Origin: Candidatus Sabulitectum silens
GTDB taxonomy: Bacteria > Fermentibacterota > Fermentibacteria > Fermentibacterales > JCC-6
Direction of reading: 5' to 3'
Assembly: GCA_001875255.1 (NCBI GenBank)
Contig: MJAN01000001.1
Coordinates: forward strand, 372,001-436,000
DNA length: 64,000 nt
Every line of letters begins with the position of its first letter. Within the stretch, counting starts at the first letter, position 1. Below the pieces are notes generated by a model. That model was given only the letters and a program-made list of their open reading frames with translations, had not been told where the DNA came from and did not search any database. Shown here one piece after another: positions 46,982 to 56,318 of this stretch. The translations under genes were made by a program, and so were the position numbers.

Positions 46982-49397
46982 TCAGCTGTCAATGAGTTTT
47001 GCCCGGTTGCATTTATCCAGTATCCGCCTGTGGACCCTGGTTCCCAGGAAAGATGCCTTCTGGTCTTCGTCTTCTATGGTGTCCGCGATCTTTATGAGGG
47101 AGGCGCAGGCAGCCTCGAGGAAGGTTCTGCTCTTTCTTTGAAGCTTGTTCGGGCTTTCTGCAGCCGGGTTTTCAGAGAGTTTTGAATAGAGGTCGGAAAG
47201 GGCAAGGTTCGTCTGGGTCAGGTCGTTCATTCCAGGGCAGACCATTTCCTCCACTTTCCCTATGTGTTCCATTACCTCTTTGAGGGACTCCTCTGAGGCC
47301 ACGGACTCAAGAAGGCTCTCCGCCAGGTTGATCCTGGGTGCAACGGCCCTGGCCGGGGCATCAATCTCTTCCAGCAGTGCAATTGATCTTCTGAGGGCTT
47401 CCCGAGCCTGATCCTTCCTTCCCAGTTTCCCAAGAACGAGACCCAGATAGCCGAGGTTTTCTCCCTCGCCTTCCCCTGTCCCCGATTTCCCTGCAGATAT
47501 CCAGGGCCCTGCTGTAGAGCATCTCAGCCCTGCTGAACTCATGCTGTTCGAACAGAATGTCGGCAATATTGGTCAGGGCGATGCTGCTGGTCATTCGGTC
47601 ACCTATTCGGTCGGCTATTTCCAGGGCCTTTTCGTAGTCCTTCATGGCTTCCCGGTTCATTCCTATGAACCTTCTGGTGTTGCCTATTCCGATAATGCTT
47701 CTGCACTGCCCCTGAACATCTCCAATGACTTCATGCAGCTCCAGGCTTTGCCCGCGTAGTTAAGGGATTCCTGAAAGCGTCCCATGCTTCTCGTTACTAT
47801 TCCCAGATTCATCATCATTGTAGCCTGACCTCTGCGCTTTCCAGCTTGCCGTAGAGTTTCAGGGACTTCAGGTAGTACTCGTAGGCGCTCTCATTGTCTC
47901 CCATGGACCAGTGGGTAAGGCCGATGTTGCATAGGGTGTTGGCCTTGAGGTTACCCATCGAGGGAAGCCCGGGGACCTTCAGTGCTCTCTGGAAATGCTC
48001 CAGCGCCCCGCCGTATTCGCCGAGGTTGCTCTCCATCAGACCGAGATTGCTGAGGGATCTGGCCTCGGCCTGAAGATCTCCCATGGCCCTGGCCATTATC
48101 ATGGTTCTCCGGAAGGTATGCTTCGCTGCCTTGAAGTCCGACTGCCTCCACTGGTTTATACCCATCCACATCAGAGCATTCAGATGACCGTTCCTGTCTC
48201 CGTTGAACTGGGCGTTTTCGTAGGCTGCTTCCAGTTCATCGCCGGCCCTTTTGAAGTCGCCGGATTCACTGAAGGAGGTGCCCAGAAGAATACGGGCAGC
48301 GGTCATGTCCGGATCCAGGGAAAGAGCCCTTTCGAGAAGTTTCCTGGCTTCTTCCAGATCTTCCACTGATCTTCTCTTCCAGTAGATCTCCGAAGCCTGC
48401 AGGTAAAGCTCATAGGATATGGACTCCTCATCTTCCCGGCGGTGATCCCCTCTCTGTATTCCAAAAACCTTGAGAAGACTGTCGGCGACTTTTTCCTTTA
48501 TCGAAGGCAGTTCGAACCAGTCATCGGTCCAGCTGTCTGTCCATACCAGCCTTTTCATCTTCAGGTCATGGAGTTCAGCGGAGAGCTGGAACCGTTTGCC
48601 GGAGCGCAGAAGACTTCCCTTCACGAAGAACCTCGTACTGAGCCTGGATGCGATATCGGCCCCTGAGGTTACCGTCTTCCCGAGTTTCATCACGTCGTTG
48701 ATAGGGGCCACCGCTATGCCTCCGGCTGACGCCAGCTGCGAGACTATGTCCGCTGAAATGCCGTGGGCATAGAACTCGTCTCCCCTTGCTCCCAGGTTTT
48801 CCAGGGGCATGATGGCAACGGAGGGGACCTCTCCGCCTGCCATGGGGATCAGAATTTCCGTTTTATTATCTGTTTCCCTGGAACAGGGCAGGCGGTGCTT
48901 TTCGGTGCCCTTCACCGTGTACAGGTCGATGAGCCTTCCCAGCCCCTTCAGCGGCTGAAGACCCAGGGAATGCACCCCGGGTTTTCTGCCACCGCCCATG
49001 CTTCTCAGTGTTTCCCCCGATATGCAGATACCCCCGGGGGGGCCATCTTTTCCAGCCTTGACGCAACGTTAACCGTGTCTCCCAGAACATCGCCGGGGCT
49101 GAGGTGAACGGTTCCCCGGTGAATGCCTATCCTGAGTTTAAAGCCGCAGTCTTTGAGCTTTTCCTGAAGTCTTATGGAGCATCTCACCGCAGCCCTGGGA
49201 TCCTCGAAGACCGAAAGGGTGCCGTCTCCCATCTCCTTTATCAGGGTTCCGCCGCTGGATCCCAGAAGCGGGACGAGGTGTTTCCTGATGATGGAGATCA
49301 TTGCCAGAGCACCGGCTTCGTCCCTCTCCATGTGTCGAGTAAACCCGGCTATGTCAGTGAACATCACCGCCAGGGTCTTCCTGGAATCAGAGTTCAA
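46982..49397 (-). CDS. Class III adenylate cyclase with TolB-like and TPR domains (frameshifted)
   Basis: TTG at 49397 begins MNSDSRKTLAVMFTDIAGFT. The catalytic domain (residues 1-150) has both metal aspartates (FTDIAGFTRHMERD and EMGDGTLSVF), the Lys preceding the second motif (LIKEMGDG) and GDTVNVASRLE with the transition-state Asn and Arg; Lys plus the GDTVN Asp indicates ATP as substrate. Next comes a FlgO/TolB-like domain (SVAIMPLENLGARGDEFYAH, RFFVKGSLLRSGKRFQLSAE, WTDSWTDDWFEL) and then at least eight TPR repeats (RKLLERALSLDPDMTAARIL, ALMWMGINQWRQSDFKAAKH, ADILFEQHEFSRAEMLYSRA). Shifts lie near 49025, 47825, 47660 and 47480. Repaired length is about 805 residues. It makes cAMP in response to a partner bound by the repeats. 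Confidence 0.9.
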
Positions 49398-49517
49398 TGA
49401 GGCAACCTTTCAGGAAACGGAATCGTGTTGATGATAAGATAGACAAAGGTCGGGGTTTCGGGAACCGGCCTTTGACGCGTATACATTTGTTTACTATTTT
49501 TTCCCGGGAGGTACGTT

Positions 49518-49769
49518 TTGCAGGAACTTGGCGAAAAAATAGAGATGATATGTCACTTCTCAGGTGGCAGCGTGGTTCCCTGCAGGTTCCGCTGGCAGAA
49601 CAGGGTTTACCATGTGATAAGGGTCTCATCCACCTGGGAGAGCCGCCGGGGAACGGTGAAGTTCTTTCACTTCGTGGTTCGTACCTCGGAGGACGACGTG
49701 TACGAAATACACTTCAACACCGAAACCATGGGCTGGGTTATAGACTGCGGGTATTCCTGTGGAGCCTGA
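49518..49769 (+). CDS. DUF6504-like small protein coupled to dinB
   Basis: TTG at 49518 follows CGGGAGG. The intact 83-residue protein reads VVPCRFRWQNRVYHVIRVSS followed by TWESRRGTVKFFHFVVRT and a closing DVYEIHFNTETMGWVIDCGY. P-x-x-F-x-W-x-x-R-x-Y-x-V and the final Y-E-x-x-x-x-x-x-x-x-W-x-I match the DUF6504 pattern found beside Y-family DNA polymerase genes in actinobacteria. Here too it overlaps dinB by 11 bases, so it probably takes part in translesion synthesis or its control. It is divergent from the adenylate cyclase gene by 120 bases. The family call is from memory of the pattern and is moderate. Confidence 0.6.
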   Translation: MQELGEKIEMICHFSGGSVVPCRFRWQNRVYHVIRVSSTWESRRGTVKFFHFVVRTSEDDVYEIHFNTETMGWVIDCGYSCGA

Positions 49770-50913
49770 AAGAAGGATACTCCATGTTGACATGGACGCA
49801 TTTTTCGCCTCGGTTGAACTTCTGGGCAGGGAAGAGCTCCGGGGCAGGCCGGTGATCGTCGGGGGAGACCCCGGCTTCCGGTCCGTTGTAACATCCTGCA
49901 CCTACGAGGCCAGGAAGTTCGGGGTTCACGCCGGCATGTCCATGACCCGGGCACTGAACCTCATCCCCGGCGCGTGGTGCTCTCCGGCAGCTTCGCCAGA
50001 TACAGCACCTACAGCCGCAGGGTTCTTCAGGTCCTTCTGGGTTTTACCCCCAGGATGCACGCGGTGAGCATAGACGAGGCCTTTCTCGACCTTTCCGGTA
50101 CCGGGGGGGGCATCATCGAAGCCGGGCGGGAAATACAGCGGGCCGTTTACCGGGCAACCTCCCTCTGGTGCACCGTTGGCTGCGGACCCAACCGGCTGCT
50201 GGCCAAAATGGCCTCGAACTTCTACAAGCCCCGGGGCGTGGGCCTCCTCATGCCGGGCGACATGGCAGGCCTTCCCCCCTCGGCAATATGGGGGGGTGGG
50301 TCCGAAGGCCTCCGAACTGCTGGAAATGTACGGAATAGATACCATAGGAAAGCTGCGAACCCTCTCCAGGGCAACACTGAGGTCCCTCATGGGAAACCGT
50401 GGCGAAGAGCTCTACCGTTACGCAAGGGGAATCGATGACAGGCCGGTTCCGTTCTTCGGCCACCGCGACCCGCCGGAGTCCATGGGCCACGAGCACACCT
50501 TCACAAGGGATGTATCCGCCCCTGAGGAGTATCTGCCGGCGCTGGCAATGGTTTGTCAGAAAACCGGATGCAGGGCCAGGGAAGGTGGCTGGAAGGGGGG
50601 AACTGTAACCCTGAAGTACAGGCTGAGGAACCTGAAAAGAATAACAAGAAGGAAAATACTGCCCTGGCCAACCGACCAGGACCAGACCATACTCATGGCG
50701 GCCTCGGAAATGGCGAGAACCCACATAGACCAGCCCATACGGCTCATCGGGGTTTCCATAAGCGGGCTGGTTCCCGGGGAAAGCGCCCAGCTCAGCTTCT
50801 TCCCCGAGTCCACCGTGGCCCTTAACGATGTTGCCGACAGTGTGCGCAAGCGCCATGGCCACCGGGCCATGGTCAGCGGAAGGGCCCTTGAATACCTCCA
50901 GGGAAAGGGGTAG
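49759..50913 (+). CDS. dinB: DNA polymerase IV, Y family (two frameshifts)
   Basis: DinB copies damaged DNA. GTG at 49759 overlaps the previous gene. The palm and fingers motifs are RRILHVDMDAFFASVELLGR, VTSCTYEARKFGVHAGMSM, ARYSTYSRRVLQVL, and the catalytic AVSIDEAFLDLSG; VGCGPNRLLAKMASNFYKPR follows. The HhH thumb region reads IWGVGPKASELLEMYGIDTI, and the little finger includes SMGHEHTFTRDVSAPEEYLP and IRLIGVSISGLVPGESAQL. A missing base occurs near 49970 and one extra G in the seven-G run near 50290. It ends FFPE then 30 more residues, where the F-F-P resembles a clamp-binding motif. Repaired length is about 384 residues. Confidence 0.94.
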
Positions 50914-50915
50914 GA

Positions 50916-51741
50916 GTGAACCTCTTCGATTCATGTTCTTCCAGGAAAACCCTCCCCGGCGGGGGGCGGCTTTCCTGGGCACATCCGGCTACAGCTTCCG
51001 GACTGGCGGGGAGTTTTCTATCCCGGAAGGATCCCCCGGGGAAAATGGCTGGCCTACTACGCCCTGAAGTTCAACGCCGTGGAGATAAACTCCACATACT
51101 ACGGCATGCTCACGGAAAAGGCCGCCGGGGCAATGGCCGATTCGGTTCCCCGGGGGTTTACATTCTCGGTAAAGCTCCACTCATCCATGACCCACGCCAG
51201 GAACGCCGGTGAAGGGGAGTGGAAGTCCTTCCGGAAAATGCTGGGCCCATTCAGGGAAACGGGAACCATGGGTATGGTCCTGGCCCAGTTCCCCTGGTCC
51301 CTCCCCCTGGAAGAGGGGTCCTTCAGCTGGCTGAAAGGCATATCCGAAAACCTTCCTGGAATACCCATTGCCGCCGAGTTCCGCCACCGCCGGTGGTACG
51401 CTGAAGAGCCCATGGAAAGGGTTCTGGAAATGGGTTTCACGCCGGTCTCGGTGGACCTGCCCCGCCTCCACGGCCTTCCCGATACAGGACTTCTCAGGGG
51501 GAAGGGAACGGTGTATCTCAGGCTCCATGGAAGGAACCGGGAAAAGTGGTGGGGGAACACCCCCCGGCGTTACGACTATCATTACAGCGGGGGTGAGCTG
51601 CTGCCCTGGGCGGACAGGCTGCGGAGCCTTTCAGAAGGCCGGTCCAACTGCTATGTTTTCTTCAACAACTGCCACATGGGCAAGGCGGCCCTTAACGCGG
51701 AGGACATGGAAAGGCTCCTTTTCGGGAGCGGTGGAGGCTAG
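50916..51741 (+). CDS. DUF72 family protein (frameshifted)
   Basis: GTG at 50916 lies 2 bases after dinB and begins MNLFDSCSSRKTLPGGGR; a missing base near 50965 and another near 51002 restore FLGTSGYSFRDWRGVFYPGR and LAYYALKFNAVEINSTYYGM, the characteristic DUF72 (PF01904) opening. The rest is in one frame: PRGFTFSVKLHSSMTH, LGPFRETGTMGMVLAQFPWS, IAAEFRHRRWYAEEPMERVL, TVYLRLHGRNREKWW, YDYHYSGGELLPWADRL and FFNNCHMGKAALNA. Every block of the family's TIM-barrel-like core is present. Its biochemical function is not established. The length is about 274 residues. Co-location with dinB may hint at DNA repair, but the family is found in many contexts. Confidence 0.88.
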
Positions 51742-51742
51742 C

Positions 51743-52675
51743 ATGGTAAAATATTCGTCAATACTGTTGGTTCTTATCCTTATCAGTGGCTGCGAGTCTA
51801 CAGGACCATCCATAAACAGCGAGTTTCCCGCATTCTACCTGCAGGATATACAGACCGTGGGCCCTCCCTCTTCATGCTGTTTCCTCGGGGGGAACGGCGA
51901 CATACTTGCCGGGGCCGGTACATACCTCTATTTCGTTGACAGGGAAGAGGGCTATGTAAGGGCTGAAATGGGCCTGGGCGTTCCGGTTACCGATGTGGAT
52001 GGGTCCCCGGAGGGGGATACGGCCTGGCCCTCTCCGGCAATGTGCTCTATGTGGTGTCCAACGATATCTACTCCATCCACAGCCAGATACTCCTGCCCCA
52101 GGAGGGCAGCTTCATCATTCCCCGGCCGAACTCAACGGCGGTTTTCGTTCTGTGCGCCGACGGCACCCTTGTGAAGATAGAAACGGTGGGCTGGACCATC
52201 ACAAAACAGGGGCAGACCGACGCCGGGGAACCGGTGGCGGCGGCCCTGGGAACAAGCGGCGACTATCTTTTCGCGGCGGACCCCGACGGCACCGTATACA
52301 AGATCTCCACTGCGGACTTCTCAACCGCCGCCGAGACAACGGTGGAGAACGGCGTTAACGGAATGTGTTCCACCCCTTCGGGGAGGTGTTCGTTTCACCG
52401 GCGGGGAGAAGCGAGGTCTGGGCCATCGACTGCGGAACCGGCCAGCATTCCAGGACCTTCAGCGTTCCAGGCTCCCCGGGGGCCTGGCGGTTACCGGAAG
52501 CGGCAAGTACCTTTACGCCGCGGTGCCGGGGCAGGGATTCGCCGTGGTGAACACCATCGACAACACCATCGAGGCGTTGATAGAAAGCTTTGGAGACCCT
52601 GTGGACATGGCCATAAACACCCAGACCACCAGGGCGGTGCTCTGCGGACTTTCCCTCTACATACTCCAGCGCTAG
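51743..52675 (+). CDS. Lipoprotein with beta-propeller (YVTN-like) repeats (frameshifted)
   Basis: ATG at 51743 gives MVKYSSILLVLILISGCEST, a lipobox leader (ISGC). The body is made of short WD40/YVTN-like blades: FLGGNGDILAGAGTYLYFVD, GNVLYVVSNDIYSIHSQILL, STAVFVLCADGTLVKIETV, GDYLFAADPDGTVYKISTAD, GEVFVSPAGRSEVWAIDC and GSGKYLYAAVPGQGFAVVNT. Frameshifts at about 52010 and 52370 (and one near 52485) are needed. Repaired length is about 311 residues. It resembles the propeller lipoprotein at 33851 in layout only. A surface or periplasmic binding role is likely; no catalytic motif is visible. It converges with pilD, 2 bases apart. Confidence 0.7.
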
Positions 52676-52677
52676 GG

Positions 52678-53498
52678 CTAAATGCCCAGAAGACCGGTGT
52701 AGGCCTCCCATAAAGACCCGCCGAAGAACAGCCCCAGAATCGCCCCCGCCGCCATGAAGGGGCCGAAGGGTATGGGAAGGCTCTTCTTCCTTTTCCGGAG
52801 GATCATCAGCGCCCCGCCGACCAGGGCTCCCAGAATGAAGGCGGCGAAGAGGGCTATAACCGTGGGGCCCGGCCCGAGAAAGGCCCCGATGCAGGCAGCA
52901 AGTTTCACATCGCCCCAGCCCATGCCCCCCTGGAACTCATCCTCCTCTTCCTCGAAGCCCTCCGGGGCTTCGGTCCTTATGCTGTTCTTTTTGAGGTATA
53001 TGGAGGCTCCGATCCTGAGGAGCAGGAAGAAAACGAAGGCCCCGGCGGCGGCATAAAGGGAGCTGAGTATGCCTATGCCCCCGGGAAGCAGGGAGAGCAT
53101 AAGCCCGGCGGCGGTTCCGCCTATGCTCACCTGGTCGAGGACTATGAACTGCTCGAGGTCGGTTCGCACCACAACTATCATCAGTGAAATGAGAACCGCG
53201 TGGCTTATGAAAAGCGGCGAGTAGCCTGTGCGGAGCGCCGCGGCCAGGAAGAGGAGCCCGGTGGCCAGCTCGGTGAGTGGATACCTTATGGATATGGGCA
53301 TTCGGCAGCTGCGGCATTTCCCGCCGAGTATGATGAAGCTGAGGACAGGGATGTTGTCCCGGGGCTCTATGGTCTTTTTGCAGCCCGGGCAGGCGCTGGG
53401 GGGGAAACGATGGACCTGCCCAGGGGCACCCTCCAGCTTACCACATTCAAAAAGCTTCCTATGCACAGGCCGAAGAGCCCGGCGAAAACCGTGAACAC
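52678..53498 (-). CDS. pilD: Prepilin peptidase / N-methyltransferase (type 4 prepilin peptidase)
   Basis: This is an integral membrane aspartic protease that cleaves prepilin or pseudopilin leaders. The first helix [20 protein letters not shown] carries the G-S-F-L-N-V signature. The cytoplasmic zinc domain has CPGC and CRSC (CX2C pairs). The catalytic aspartates are in [13 protein letters not shown] and in [20 protein letters not shown] (G-x-G-D). The start is uncertain: GTG at 53498 is the first conventional start in frame, while GGAGGGGG lies about 22 bases before it. A C is missing from the run near 53400, without which the first 40 residues fall out of frame. Length is about 273 residues. 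No pilin gene is in the window. Confidence 0.92.
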
Positions 53499-53540
53499 AC
53501 TGTCAACGGATATTTTGGGTCCCCCTCCCGGCTTCTATAC

Positions 53541-53570
53541 TTGTTTTCATTTTGTCCCGGTGAGTATAAT
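53541..53570 (+). promoter_or_regulatory. Promoter of the porin gene
   Basis: TTGTTT at 53541-53546 and a perfect TATAAT at 53565-53570 are 18 bases apart, giving a sigma-70-type promoter with a leader of about 55 bases before the ATG at 53632. The porin is flanked by this promoter and a clear terminator, so it is a single-gene transcription unit and probably well expressed. Confidence 0.6.
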
Positions 53571-53631
53571 TCCGTTCGATACCGACCGGAAGACGGGGTG
53601 TCGCCGGTCATAAACAAGAGGGGTGGATTCA

Positions 53632-54701
53632 ATGAAAAGAGCCATAGCGATCCTCACGGTTCTCGCCTGCCTGGCCTTCGCCGGCGAAATGATGACCGGC
53701 GGGGCCGAGCTCACGAAGTTCAAGGGCTACGGAACCTTCCGCTGGGACATGTACGGCCAGGAAGATACCGAGCCCGGTTCCGCAATGAGCACATACACAT
53801 ATGTGGGCTGGTATCCCCGGCTTAACCAGCATGTAGACGGCGTCATAACCGCCCACATCAACACTCCCGGCGAGTTCGACATTGAGATCTTCGATGTTGA
53901 CTGCGCCTTCCTCAACCTTCACCTCACCGAGAACATCAGCCTTGCAGGCGGACAGTTCAAGAAGCCCTTCGGATACGGCTTCACCCGTTCCGGCGGCTCC
54001 ATGTACTTCGCCGACCGAGCAGGCGCCGTGGGCGGCTACAGCGATTTCAGCGATTTCGGCGGCTACGAGGTTTCCACAATGCTCACAGCCAGCTTTCACC
54101 GGTCACCGTGGACCTCGCCATCTCCAACAACGAGACCATGACCGTTGGTGAAGCCGAAATGCTCATGAACAAGCAGTTCACCGCCAGGGTGGTTGCCGAG
54201 CCCACCGAGTGGTTCTCCCTGGGGGGTTCCCTGGCCATGATCAGCGCCCCGGACGACGAGACCACCGAGGGCACCGACGAGAGCTGGGCCGCCAACGGCA
54301 TCGATGTCTTCGCCGCGGCGGACTATCCCGTTTCCCCCACCGGAACACTGGTCTTCGTTGGCGAGTACCTCATGTACGGCGCGGCGGACATCTATGACGA
54401 CGCCGCCGACGGCTCCGGCATGAGCGTAATGGCCGGGTACGACATGGCCCTCGACGGCTACGCCATCAAGGGCATCATGCCAGCGGTGCGCTACGACATG
54501 GTAACACCCATCGACCTCTCCGGAGAGGCCGAGGACATGGGCCGTTCCTACATCGACTTCTGCGTGAACATCGACCTCTTCAGTGAGATGAACACACTCC
54601 AGGTGGGCATGCGGAACAATGGTTTCGAGAACAGCGATCCTGATCAGGGCGGAACAGAGAGCTACACCGACATGTACGCCAAGTGGAGAATGAACTTCTA
54701 G
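53632..54701 (+). CDS. Outer-membrane porin, OprP/phosphate-selective-porin-like (one frameshift)
   Basis: ATG at 53632 follows AAGAGGGGTGG. The signal peptide is MKRAIAILTVLACLAFAGE. Strands include FKGYGTFRWDMYGQ, YTYVGWYPRLNQHVDGVITA, FDIEIFDVDCAFLNLHL and NISLAGGQFKKPFGYGFTRS; the G-Q-x-K-x-P-F-G-x-x-x-x-x-S motif is characteristic of porin O/P family proteins. A missing base near 54100 separates the second half, which ends SYTDMYAKWRMNF with the terminal Phe of a BAM substrate. The repaired length is about 356 residues. Codon use is strongly biased to C- and G-ending codons with few rare codons, consistent with high expression, and it has its own promoter and terminator. Confidence 0.85.
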
Positions 54702-54722
54702 GAAGTTCCCCTTTCCCTTCGT

Positions 54723-54755
54723 GCCGGCTCCCTTTCAGGGGGCCGGCTTTTATTT
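54723..54755 (+). terminator. Intrinsic terminator after the porin gene
   Basis: A 10-bp stem GCCGGCTCCC paired with GGGGGCCGGC (one T-G pair, 5-base loop) is followed directly by TTTTATTT, 21 bases after the porin stop. This is the best intrinsic terminator in the window. Confidence 0.85.
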
Positions 54756-54805
54756 GTATAATGCCTTGTCGGGATACGAAGTCAGTTTCAAGGGGAGGGA
54801 ATATC

Positions 54806-55915
54806 ATGCAGGAAGAGAACATGGTTCCAGAGGGGGAAGCCCCGGAGGAGACACCGGCGGCGGAACCCGCCGCCCAGATCCACGACAGGGAGCTTTCCTG
54901 TCAGAACTGCGGTGCGCCGCTGGCCTACATGGAGGGGGAGAGCGTAATAACCTGCCCCTACTGCGGCACCACCACCATGCTGGCGGGCTACGACAACATA
55001 GTGAAGATCGACAGCCATTCAATGCTTCCCATGAAAGTAACCGAGAACGAGGCCATCAGTGCCCTCATAACCTGGCTTTCAAAGGGTTTTCACAGATCGA
55101 AGAGCTTCGTCAGCTCCGCCAGCGTGAAGTCGGTGAAGGGGCTGATGCTGCCCTACTGGATAGTGAAGAGCACCGCCTCCACCTCCTGGAGGGGCAAGAA
55201 GAAGCGCACCAAAACAGTGGGAACCGGCGACAACAAGAAAACGGAAACCTGGTGGGAGCCTGTCAGCGGCCGGTTCAGCGACGACTTCACATGGCCTGAG
55301 TACGCCAGGGAAGACCCCGGGGAGTTCTGGGGGGTAGACAACATCAAGCCCGGGAAGAAATCCCTGTTTCCGGACTGGGGCAAGTTCTGGCTCCGCTTCG
55401 GAGGGGGAAAGGAGAGCCCCAACAGGAACCTCCTCGAGGGCCAGGTCCGTTTCGACATCGAAGAGGTAAAGAGGTGCGGAATGGCCGAGAATCTGGTAAA
55501 CGGCCAGATAACCCAGGAAAGGGCCGAGGCCAACGCCAGGGGGAACATAAAGGATCACCACGCCAAAAAGGCCGAAAGCAAAGCCGATGTCCTGTCCGAT
55601 GTGGACACCACGGTTAACGTCAACAAGGTCGACCTGGTCTACATTCCCATGTGGGAACTGAACTACACCATCGACGGCAAGGACTACAGGGCACTTGTCG
55701 ACGGGGCGAAGAATGAGGTCCTCACCGCCGAGTACCCCGTGAGCAAGCGGGCGAAAATAACCATATTCGATGTTTTCCTGGGAATACCCGCGGTGATCGC
55801 CGGAGTCCTGGGATTCAGCGGAGACGGCTCCGGGATCGCCAGGATAGTGATGTTCGTACTCCTTGCCGCCATCCTTGCCTACAGCCTTCTGAAGGGACTT
55901 TCGGGCAGGAACTGA
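54806..55915 (+). CDS. Zinc-ribbon membrane protein of unknown function
   Basis: ATG at 54806 follows AGGGGAGGG. The intact protein of 369 residues has an acidic, Pro/Glu/Ala-rich N-terminus, then a rubredoxin-like zinc ribbon (LSCQNCGAPLAYMEGES and ITCPYCGTTTML, two CX2C pairs). A central soluble domain follows with LMLPYWIVKSTASTSWRGKK, a basic insert KKRTKTVGTGDNKKTETW and repeated aromatic loops. Further on come VDLVYIPMWELNYTIDGKDY and YRALVDGAKNEVLTAEYPVS. Two C-terminal helices (FDVFLGIPAVIAGVLGF and IVMFVLLAAILAYSLLKGL) anchor it. The P-Y-W and P-M-W-E-x-x-Y pairs recur in TFIIB-like zinc-ribbon membrane proteins, but I cannot assign a function. A TATAAT at 54757 may serve as its -10. 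Confidence 0.72.
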   Translation: MQEENMVPEGEAPEETPAAEPAAQIHDRELSCQNCGAPLAYMEGESVITCPYCGTTTMLAGYDNIVKIDSHSMLPMKVTENEAISALITWLSKGFHRSKSFVSSASVKSVKGLMLPYWIVKSTASTSWRGKKKRTKTVGTGDNKKTETWWEPVSGRFSDDFTWPEYAREDPGEFWGVDNIKPGKKSLFPDWGKFWLRFGGGKESPNRNLLEGQVRFDIEEVKRCGMAENLVNGQITQERAEANARGNIKDHHAKKAESKADVLSDVDTTVNVNKVDLVYIPMWELNYTIDGKDYRALVDGAKNEVLTAEYPVSKRAKITIFDVFLGIPAVIAGVLGFSGDGSGIARIVMFVLLAAILAYSLLKGLSGRN

Positions 55916-56318
55916 TGATCGATATACCCCCCGCCGCCATCTCCTGGACCTGGCTTCGGGCCGGTGGCCCCGGGGGGCAGCACCAGAACAAAACGGAAAC
56001 CGCGGTGCAGCTCAGGTACAGCATTCCCCTGGGGGGCTTCCCGAAGACGCCGCAAGGCGACTGCGAAGGCTTGCCGGGGGAAGGCTTACCGCATCCGACG
56101 AGATCGTGATAGAGTCCCGTGACCACAGAAGCAGGGAAATGAACCGAAGGTCAGCCCTGGCGAAACTCCGTGAACTCATCCACACCGCCATGAAAAAACC
56201 GGTAAAGAGAAAAAGGACCGCTCCCACCGGGGCCTCCCGTGAAAGGCGACTGAAGCTGAAGAAGGAACTTTCAGCCAAGAAGAGCCTCAGGAAGAAGCCG
56301 GCGGTGCCCCATGAATGA
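55915..56318 (+). CDS. arfB: Peptidyl-tRNA hydrolase of the ArfB/YaeJ type (one frameshift)
   Basis: ATG at 55915 shares a base with the previous stop. The product has the class I release-factor catalytic loop WLRAGGPGGQHQNKTETAVQ, in which the GGQ motif drives hydrolysis of peptidyl-tRNA, then after a missing base near 56045 RLAGGRLTASDEIVIESRDH and RSREMNRRSALAKLRELIHT. The C-terminal tail is strongly basic (KKPVKRKRTAPTGASRERRL and KLKKELSAKKSLRKKP), as in ArfB, where it enters the empty mRNA channel of stalled ribosomes. Length is about 134 residues, typical. It therefore probably rescues stalled ribosomes. The end overlaps the next gene by 8 bases. Confidence 0.88.
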
